A stretch of DNA of 64,000 nt. Origin: DATBJJ01 sp963750915. Its GTDB lineage: Bacteria > Acidobacteriota > Vicinamibacteria > Vicinamibacterales > 2-12-FULL-66-21. The stretch spans positions 1,240,001 to 1,304,000 of the forward strand of contig CAVVSF010000007.1 of assembly GCA_963750915.1 (NCBI GenBank). The letters run 5' to 3'. The number at the start of each line of letters is the position of its first letter. The first letter of the stretch is position 1. Below are positions 57,427 through 64,000 of the stretch, one piece after another. Below the pieces are notes generated by a model. The model was given only the letters and a program-made list of their open reading frames with translations, had not been told where the DNA came from and did no database searches. A program made the position numbers and the translations under genes.

Positions 57427-60411
57427 TTAGAACCTAATGCCCATCGAGAACCGGAACTGACGCGGTACCTGGTACGCGTTCTTGTTCCGCGCCGTGCCGA
57501 ACGCCGGCGCCAGCGCCCAGTTGACGTCCTGCACCGGCGTCGTCGTGAACGGATTGAAGGTGCTCAGCGACGTCGTGCCGCCGTCGCGGGTGCGGGTGGT
57601 GACGTCGATGTTGTTGACGTCGGCGATCGCATCCTGGTTGAACACGTTCCACATCTGGAACTGGAAGAAGAGCTCCGACGTGGACAGGTTCGGCAGCCGG
57701 TAGCCGTAGTTCACCGCCAAGTCGGTGCGGTAGACCGTATCGGTCCGGAAGCCGTCACGATCGGTGAAGAAGTACGTCGCCTGCGGCGGCGGGCTCTGGT
57801 AACCGAAGTCGTTGGTGACGTAGTTGCTCGGGTTGACCGGGCCGGCAGCGAAGTACGGGCTGCCGGTGTTGATCTGCTCGACGACGCTGACGCTGACGTT
57901 GCCGAGGGACTCATCGAGCGGCAGCGTCCACACGCCCCAGAAACGGGCGCGATGGCGTTGATCGGTGGCGAGGTCGCCGAGCGGCCGGTTCCACGCCGCC
58001 TGGTAGTACTCGGGGTAGACGCCCCAGCCGGTGCGGCCGACGGTGGCGCTGCCGGCGGCGACGGCGCCGGCGGTGATCGGGCCGTTGTTGACCGTCTCGC
58101 CGTCGAAGTTGCCCCAGGTCCGCGACAGCGTGTACATCGCCTGCAGCGTCAGGCGCGTGCCGAGCCGGTACGACGACTGGAGGTTCATCGCCGCGTACTG
58201 CCGCTCGGGGTCGCTGCTGTTGCCGACGACCGTCAGGTCGCGCGCGATGCCGGTCGGATCGAGCACGGTGCCGGTCTCGGTGTCGCGGCGTGAGTAGTAG
58301 AAGTCGGTCCAGGCCCGGTAGATGCCGTCGACCCGCACCATGCCGCGGCTGCCGATCTGGCGGGTGACGCCGCCGGTGACTTCGTGCACGCTCGGCGACT
58401 TGAGGTTTTCGCCGATAGTGTTGTTGACGCCGGGAATGTCGACGCCGACGACCGGTCGCGTGGTGCCGCCGTTGGCGTTGAACCACGACCACAACGTGCG
58501 CAGGGCCTCGTCGGTCGGAATCAGCGAGCTGGTGGGCGCGGTCAGATCCGTGTTGATGGCCGGACCCAGATAGGCGTACTGGTAGGTCGACGCGACGCCG
58601 CCGTTCGAGCCGCTGTCGGCGACGCTGTTCGCCAGGCCGGCGATGTACTTGCCATAGCTGGCGTTGACCGTCCAGCTCGCATCGCCGGTCGGATCGAACG
58701 TCACTGCCAGTCGCGGCGAGAAGCCGGCGTCGTCGGCGACGGGGTTGCCGGCGCTGTCCTTGCCGGAGTTCTTGTCCCAGCGGACGCCGAGGTTCAGCGT
58801 CACGTGATCGCCGAGCCGCCACTGATCGTTGACGAACAGCGAGTGGGTCCGGAACGCGGTGCCAAGGCTGGCCGCATCGATCGGGTTCCACTGAACCTGG
58901 GTCGACGTCTGCGCCCAGCTCGGATAAACGACGCCGTCGCGGATGATCGAGGTCGTGCCGAGGATGCGGTAGTCGCTGCCCGACTGGTGGTTCTCCGCCA
59001 GGCGGATGTCGTTGAACGTGTCGTAGCCGAACACCAGGCTGTGTGAGCCTGTGCCCCTGGTCGAGGCGAAGTAAGTGCCCTTGACGACGAAGTTCTCGTT
59101 GTTGCGTTCCTCGTCGAGGCCGCAGACGCCGCAGAACGTCGGCGACCAGTAGCGCGAATTGCGCGCCTGGTCGGTCACCAGCGTGCCGTCGACGATGTCG
59201 GTCGAGGTCGCGCCGCTGTCGACGAACTTGAGGTTGCGGTTCGAGTAGGTGCCCTCGATGAAGAAGTTCGGCGACAGCACGCCGGTGTAGTTCACCGAGC
59301 GCAGGTCGTCCGGCAGCGAGCGGTCGTAGAGGCTGCGCAGATCGAGGATCGTGAACGACGAGGCGTTGAACTGGTCGCGGTTGCGGTAGATGTAGCTGCC
59401 GCGGATCGTGTGGTTGGCGGTCGGCGAGAACGTCAGCTTGCCCTCATAGCGGCGCTCCGCTTCGCTGAACGTGTAGGGAACGTTGGTCGTCGTCGTCTGC
59501 CGTCCCTCGACCCGATCGACGACACGGCCGGCGCCGAAGAACCACAGGTGATCGCGCGCGATCGGGCCGCCGCCGGTGAACTCGTAGGTCGGCACCACGT
59601 CGTCGACCTTGACGTCGTTCGGGTGCGGCGTCAGCTCGCGCCAGTCGTCGTTGGTGAAGGTCGTCCGGAACGAGCCGCTGAAGCGGTTGCCGCCGGACTT
59701 GGTCACGGCGCTGACAACGCCGCCGGAGAAGCGGCCGAACTCGGCCGAGACCGCGCCGCTGGTGACGGTCGTCTCCTGCACGGCATCCTCGATGAAGAGC
59801 GGCACGGCCTGGCCGCGCAGGTTCTCGTTGAGGACGACGCCGTTGACGAGGAACAGGTTCTCGAACGACATCGCGCCGGCGATGGTGATCGCCTGCGTCG
59901 ACGAGTCCTGGCTGTTCGTGCTCGGGCCGGTCGCGAAGACGCCCGGCGCGAAGAGAACCGTCGAGTTGAGCGAACGATCGGTCGGCAGCGACGCGATCTC
60001 TTCCGCCTTGAAGCTGGTCGCCACCGGCGCGAGCCGGGCGAAGTTATCGCTGCTACCGGTGACCGTCACCGTCTCCGTCGTGCCGGCGGTGAGGCTGACA
60101 CTGACCGGCACCGTCTGCGCCGCGGCGACGTTCGTCGTCTGCTCGAGGGTCCGGAATCCCTGCAGCTCGAACGTCACCTTGTAGGCGCCGGGCGGCAGCA
60201 GCGGCAGGATGTAGTCGCCGTTCTCCGAGCTGACGGCGGTGCGGCTGCCCTGCAGGGCCGGCGACGTCGCCGTCACGGTGACACCAGGCAGCGGGCCGGC
60301 GTCAGAGCTCACGCGACCGGAAATGGTCCCGGTCGGACTTCCCTGGGCGAATCCGGGCGTCGCCATCGCCAGGCACGCCAGAAACGCAAACGCTAGGCGG
60401 ATCGATCTCAT
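57427..60411 (-). CDS. Oar-like TonB-dependent receptor with N-terminal regulatory domain
   Basis: 994 aa from ATG 60411, which follows GAAGGAGC. Signal peptide (LAFAFLACLAMATPGFAQ), regulatory domain (about 25-105, GPLPGVTVTATSPALQGSRT, GDYILPLLPPGAYKVTFEL), plug (about 115-225, FKAEEIASLPTDRSLNSTVL, VLNENLRGQAVPLF, GAVSAEFGRFSGGVVSAVTK) and barrel to the terminal RFSMGIRF. It is a paralogue of the receptor at 53626. The two may import related polymer fragments. No TonB-box is evident. Confidence 0.93.
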   Translation of the reverse strand: MRSIRLAFAFLACLAMATPGFAQGSPTGTISGRVSSDAGPLPGVTVTATSPALQGSRTAVSSENGDYILPLLPPGAYKVTFELQGFRTLEQTTNVAAAQTVPVSVSLTAGTTETVTVTGSSDNFARLAPVATSFKAEEIASLPTDRSLNSTVLFAPGVFATGPSTNSQDSSTQAITIAGAMSFENLFLVNGVVLNENLRGQAVPLFIEDAVQETTVTSGAVSAEFGRFSGGVVSAVTKSGGNRFSGSFRTTFTNDDWRELTPHPNDVKVDDVVPTYEFTGGGPIARDHLWFFGAGRVVDRVEGRQTTTTNVPYTFSEAERRYEGKLTFSPTANHTIRGSYIYRNRDQFNASSFTILDLRSLYDRSLPDDLRSVNYTGVLSPNFFIEGTYSNRNLKFVDSGATSTDIVDGTLVTDQARNSRYWSPTFCGVCGLDEERNNENFVVKGTYFASTRGTGSHSLVFGYDTFNDIRLAENHQSGSDYRILGTTSIIRDGVVYPSWAQTSTQVQWNPIDAASLGTAFRTHSLFVNDQWRLGDHVTLNLGVRWDKNSGKDSAGNPVADDAGFSPRLAVTFDPTGDASWTVNASYGKYIAGLANSVADSGSNGGVASTYQYAYLGPAINTDLTAPTSSLIPTDEALRTLWSWFNANGGTTRPVVGVDIPGVNNTIGENLKSPSVHEVTGGVTRQIGSRGMVRVDGIYRAWTDFYYSRRDTETGTVLDPTGIARDLTVVGNSSDPERQYAAMNLQSSYRLGTRLTLQAMYTLSRTWGNFDGETVNNGPITAGAVAAGSATVGRTGWGVYPEYYQAAWNRPLGDLATDQRHRARFWGVWTLPLDESLGNVSVSVVEQINTGSPYFAAGPVNPSNYVTNDFGYQSPPPQATYFFTDRDGFRTDTVYRTDLAVNYGYRLPNLSTSELFFQFQMWNVFNQDAIADVNNIDVTTRTRDGGTTSLSTFNPFTTTPVQDVNWALAPAFGTARNKNAYQVPRQFRFSMGIRF

Positions 60412-60647
60412 TGGGGTCTGCTCCTTCGAAGCGGTCCAATGAGCAACCGGAGTGCCCTGCCGTGGGACGGAGATCGTGATGGATGTCGAGTCGAAGAGCG
60501 GGCGGGCCGAGCCGACCTGAGGGTGTGGCCGGTCGACGCCAGGTGTGGCCGCGGCATCCGGCGTCACCGGCGTCGACACCGCCCGCCAATTCAAACCGCC
60601 GGATTATCGCCGTCGATTAATCCTGAGAAACGTATTCGCGGACGCCG
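60412..60647. other. intergenic region upstream of the second Oar-like receptor
   Basis: About 235 bp with no credible gene. It carries direct and inverted GGCGTCGAC/GCCGGTC repeats around 60525-60590 and an AT-richer stretch at 60600-60640 that may hold the receptor promoter (TTAATCC). No further feature is supported. Confidence 0.4.
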
Positions 60648-60692
60648 CCGGGGACAGTCACGGGGGACAGTCACGAGTGACTGTCCCCGACC
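60648..60692. repeat. REP-like cluster, GGGGACAGTCAC family
   Basis: Two direct GGGGACAGTCAC copies followed by one inverted GTGACTGTCCCC. Related to 6498-6571 and 14958-15035. It lies in the 3' region of the fifth propeller gene (minus strand). Confidence 0.8.
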
Positions 60693-60702
60693 GTAGAAGG
60701 TA

Positions 60703-60776
60703 TATATATATCAGAAACTGATCGCTTTGGCGTAGCAGAAACTGATCGCTTTGGGGTCAGACCATGGTCTGACCCC
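60703..60776. repeat. TA tract, tandem 24-bp duplication and GGGGTCAGACC palindrome
   Basis: TATATATATA (about 60702-60711) is followed by two copies of CAGAAACTGATCGCTTTGG (60712-60730 and 60736-60754) and the perfect 24-bp palindrome 60753-60776. The second copy runs directly into the palindrome. It is adjacent to the propeller gene stop and is not translated. Confidence 0.8.
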
Positions 60777-60790
60777 AAGCGACAAGCGAT

Positions 60791-62077
60791 TCAGTTGGCG
60801 GTTCCGCCGCCAGGCTTCCCGATCGCCCACAGGTGCTTGTCGGTGCGGATGAAGAGCTGGCCGTCGGAGACGGCCGGCGACGCGAGGCAGTAGTCGTCGA
60901 GCGGGTTCTCGGCGAGGACTTCGAACTTCGGGCCGGCGCTGAACACCGTCGTCGTTCCCTCGTTTTCGCTCGTGATGTAGATCTTGCCGTCGACGAGCAC
61001 CGGCGACGAGCTGTAAGCGCCGGTCTTGAGGCGCTCGGGCCCCCACACGACGGCGCCGGTCTTGACGTCGAGCGCGTGGACGACGCCGTTGTCGCGCACG
61101 ACGTAGACGAGCTTGCCGTCGCTCACCGGCGACGGCACGTCCGGACCGAGATCGAAGCTCCACACCTTGTGCGTCGTCGTCACGTCGCCGCTGCCGCCAG
61201 GCTTCAGCGCCAGCATCGGCTTGTTGCGCGTCGGGGCGACGATCAGCCCGCCGGCGACGATGCCGGACGCGACGATGCGGTAGTAGGGATCGTTGGACGG
61301 GTTGAGGCCGTTCGATCGCCACAGTTCCTTCCCGGTCGCGGGATCGTGACTGGTGACGATGTCGCCGCCAGTGACGACGATCTCGATCGCCTTACCGCTG
61401 CCGACAAGGATCGGCGTCGTGTAGGCGTCGGGCGATTCGGAGATCGCAGCGGTCGGCCGGTCGACCTTCCAGATCGTCTTGCCGCTCTTCCCGTCGACCT
61501 TCATCACGTACGACGGATCGTCGGTCTTCATCCCGTGAAGCACCTGGACGTAGAGCGCACCCTGCTGGAGCAGGGGCGATGACGCATAGCCCCAGTTCAG
61601 GCCGAACTGACCGTAGTCTTTCTGGATATCGCGCATCCAGAGCTCGTTGCCCTTGAAGTCGAACGCCTTGAGGATCCCGGTACCGGTCATCACCCACACC
61701 GTGGTCCCGTCGGTCACCGGCGACGGCGTCGACATGTTCTGCTTGCGCTGCTGGTTGTTGCCGCCGCCGAGCGGCTTCTTCCAGAGCACCGCGCCCTTCG
61801 CCTTGTCGACTGCCCACAGCTCCAGGTTACCGGTCTGCATCTGGGTGGCGACATTGAGGAAGATGTGGTTGCCCCAGACGATGGGTGTCGCACCGCTGCG
61901 GCTCGGCATCTCCAGCTTCCAGGCGACGTTCTCCGTCGTCGACCACTTCAGCGGCACGCCCTTCTCTGTGCTGACGCCATTTGCCTGCGGGCCGCGCCAC
62001 GCCGGCCAGTTTTCGGCGGACAACGTCGTGATGGCAGCAAAGCCGACGGCGACTGAGATTCCGATGCTTTTCGACAC
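60791..62077 (-). CDS. secreted PQQ-like beta-propeller protein
   Basis: 428 aa from GTG 62077. Signal peptide (GISVAVGFAAITTLSA), then ENWPAWRGPQANGVSTEKGV, the same N-terminal motif as the paralogues at 41-47 kb. Blades: ELWAVDKAKGAVLWKKPLGG, LKAFDFKGNELWMRDIQKDY, MKVDGKSGKTIWKVDRPTAA, GVVHALDVKTGAVVWGPERL, and LFIRTDKHLWAIGKPGGG at the end. It most closely matches the gene at 41180 in length and C-terminus (DKHLFAIGK), so these two look like a duplicated pair. Function unknown. Confidence 0.85.
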   Translation of the reverse strand: MSKSIGISVAVGFAAITTLSAENWPAWRGPQANGVSTEKGVPLKWSTTENVAWKLEMPSRSGATPIVWGNHIFLNVATQMQTGNLELWAVDKAKGAVLWKKPLGGGNNQQRKQNMSTPSPVTDGTTVWVMTGTGILKAFDFKGNELWMRDIQKDYGQFGLNWGYASSPLLQQGALYVQVLHGMKTDDPSYVMKVDGKSGKTIWKVDRPTAAISESPDAYTTPILVGSGKAIEIVVTGGDIVTSHDPATGKELWRSNGLNPSNDPYYRIVASGIVAGGLIVAPTRNKPMLALKPGGSGDVTTTHKVWSFDLGPDVPSPVSDGKLVYVVRDNGVVHALDVKTGAVVWGPERLKTGAYSSSPVLVDGKIYITSENEGTTTVFSAGPKFEVLAENPLDDYCLASPAVSDGQLFIRTDKHLWAIGKPGGGTAN

Positions 62078-62140
62078 GGCACACCCCTCCAGGGCGTCAA
62101 TCGTACTGCAGGTCTTCCCGATCTCCGCGCCCGTCGAGCT

Positions 62141-64000
62141 TCAGCCGCCGCCTGGGATCCGCAGGCTCTGCTCTTTCTTCTCTCCAGCGGCAACCGTCAC
62201 GCTGATCGCGCCGCCGTCGAGCTGCTGAAGAAACGCGGGGTCGTAAACGACACCGGGCTCAGGGTCGAGCACCGGCACCAGCCGGTAGTCGCCGGCGGGG
62301 ATGTTGCGGAAGGTATAGCGGCCGTCGGTCGCGGGCCGCACCGAGAGGATGCGCCGAGAGAACGGGACCCGGTAGCGCTGCTCGGCGGGATAGAGGATCA
62401 GGGTGTAATCGAGCACGGGCTGCGACTGCGAGTTGGTGATCAGGCCCGACAGTTCGGATGGACGATCGGTGAGTGTGACCGTCGCCCCGCCGATCGCGCC
62501 GCGAACCTCCACGGGGAAGTCGAACGCATCCTGGCCGTCGAGCATCGACGATGCGACGACCCAGCCGGGACCGGCGCCGCTCGCGCCAAGCCGATACCGT
62601 CCGGGGATGACGCTCGAGATGGTGAAGCGGCCCTCCGCGTCGACACGACCGGTCGCCCCGCTGGCGATCTCGCGTTCGCCGCTCGGAATCGGGGCGAGCG
62701 ACACACGCATCGACGTCAGCGCGGCGGGCTGCGCCGACGCGCCGTCGAACACGATCCGGCCCGACACCGGCACGCCCGGCTGCAGCGTGATGACAACGTT
62801 GGCCTGGCTGCGGCCATCGACGGCGACGTCGGCCGTGCCCCACATGCGGATCGGATCCGCATCAGGACCATTGATCCGGCCGCGCGCGACCTGCGGCTCG
62901 CCGCGTCCACCAGGGGCAGCGCCGCGGCCCGGCGCGAAACCGCGGCCGCCTGGTCCGCCCTCACGACCGGCGACGATCGTCGACCGCGCAAAGATTCGTG
63001 TACTGCCCGGGCGGAACGTTGGCGAACCTGAATGCGCCTTGTTGATCGGCTCGCGTGTTCCCCGGCGACAGACCCGGGACGTCGAAGCCGACGTTGACGA
63101 GCGTCAGCTGAACGTTGGCCGGCAGCGTACGCCGACCCGGCAGTCACGACGCCTTCGACGCGTGAGACCGGGACGACGACGTACTGGAAGTCGACGCCCG
63201 ACTTCTCTTCCGACGCACCCACCGCGACGGTGACCGCGCTCGCCGGATTGGTCGTGCCCGGGTAGTAGACCGGCGCGTAGCCCGACACCGGGCCGTCCTC
63301 GTCCGCCGGCACTTCGATTGACAGCCGCTCGATGCGCTCCGCGAGCACCTGCGACTGCTCGGGATTCGCCGCCGCGACGGTGCGAGCCCGTTCCAGCGCC
63401 GACTGCACAGCCTCGCGCTGCTGCACCGCCACGAACTCGCGCGAGTTGTTGCGCGGCGTCGCCGAGACGAGATACTCACCCGGTTGAAGCCCGAAGAGGC
63501 GGTAGATGCCACGGTCGTCAGTCTGCGCGTTGCCGGATGCCTGCAGCGTGCGGAGACCGTTCTGCGTGACGTAACGCAGCGCCCGTACCGGTGTGTTTGG
63601 AATCGCCTCGCCGTGCTCGTCGAGGAGCGTACCGGTGATCACGCTGCCCCGCCAGATCTGGAACGGCGCCTGGAGCTTCTGGCCATCCGTGAGCTGTATC
63701 GCGGTTCCGGGCCGTCCCGGCAGGCGCTGCCCGAAGCTGCCGCCGATGTGACCCGGCTTCGACGCCGACAGCGTGTACCTGCCCGCAGCGAGACTGGCAA
63801 ACGCGAAGCGGCCGGTGTCGTCCGTCGCCGTGCTCTGTCCTTCTCCCTCAGATGCGTTGAGCGTGACCCGGGCGCGCCGCGCGGGCACGCCCGAAACGGT
63901 GACGATGCCGGAGATGCTGCCGGTGCCGACCGGCCCGGGGGCCCTGCCGCCCGTGTCGCGAACCGTCGTCGGCGCAGGCGCCGGCTGGCGCGGGTCGCGC
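62141..64000 (-). CDS. carboxypeptidase-regulatory-like multidomain protein, partial, two frame breaks
   Basis: Open from the right window edge; the start is outside. It contains repeated beta-sandwich modules: SISGIVTVSGVPARRARVTL with GRFAFASLAAGRYTLSASKP, then GSVITGTLLDEHGEAIPNTP with GIYRLFGLQPGEYLVSATPR, a spacer rich in Glu/Gln (QQREAVQSALERARTVAAAN), further modules, and NVVITLQPGVPVSGRIVFDG to the end (KKEQSLRIPGGG). One extra base near the GTAC at 63127-63130 and one near 63000-63003 break the frame; the joined frames read LPANVQLTLVNVGFDVPG and PPGQYRIFARSTIVAG. Such proteins are common in Acidobacteria; role unknown, presumably surface or periplasmic. Confidence 0.85.

Overview
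The window is about 66-67 percent GC, gene dense, and looks chromosomal. Several features point to the Acidobacteriota, most likely a Vicinamibacteria-type soil bacterium: Oar-like TonB-dependent receptors with an N-terminal carboxypeptidase-regulatory domain, a VWFA protein of the acidobacterial type, five WD40/PQQ-like beta-propeller proteins starting with a WPxWRGP motif, paired M28 peptidases, and TonB proteins outside any iron locus. The taxonomic call is an inference from gene content. I found no rRNA, tRNA, CRISPR array, transposase, integrase or phage gene.

Layout. 1-2.4 kb: tail of a methylmalonyl-CoA mutase catalytic chain, then two peptide-type ABC ATPases. 2.4-7.5 kb (minus): a MacB/LolD-like ATPase, a PilM-like protein with a PilP/GspC-like tail, acetyl-CoA synthetase, and an ExeA/GspA-like ATPase. 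7.6-10.9 kb: a cysteine-cluster membrane protein, inositol-3-phosphate synthase, a methyltransferase and a short-chain dehydrogenase. 11.1-15.7 kb (plus): an HTH-like/TonB fusion, an FxLYD-like membrane protein, a VWFA protein, a ZIP metal transporter, and a BON protein behind a good sigma-54 promoter. 15.7-24.2 kb: a lipoprotein, DNA polymerase I, a TPR-like protein, poly(A) polymerase, a two-component system and a fatty-acid desaturase. 24.4-33 kb (minus): serC-serA-DUF1015, an M23 peptidase, and a pseudokinase/PEGA protein, 40-aa membrane peptide and TonB operon. 33.4-41 kb: two M28 peptidases flanking a GT-C-like membrane protein, then a TonB-dependent receptor. 41-47.6 kb: four beta-propeller proteins. 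47.6-53.4 kb: M20 peptidase, MFS transporter, iron-type alcohol dehydrogenase, and a sodium:solute symporter with its DUF3311 partner. 53.6-64 kb: two large Oar-like receptors, a small membrane protein, a fifth beta-propeller and a partial regulatory-domain protein.

Three cross-cutting patterns stand out. (1) Seven conserved genes carry about ten single-base frame breaks. Most of these sit on or beside a GTAC tetramer, and nearly all look like one added base. They may be systematic consensus errors at a modified motif, or real lesions. (2) Seven intergenic islands between 24 and 57 kb are built from tandem words of about 7 bp. Several are followed by reverse-complement copies, and the word differs at each locus. 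(3) Dispersed structured repeats recur: two REP-like palindromes, a composite element ending in a hairpin with a covarying base pair, and a short GGAGCT-type hairpin between convergent genes.

Functionally the region suggests an aerobic or facultative heterotroph that degrades peptides and polymers outside the cytoplasm (M20, M23 and M28 peptidases), takes up large ligands through TonB-driven receptors, and assimilates acetate and probably propionate (acs, mutase).
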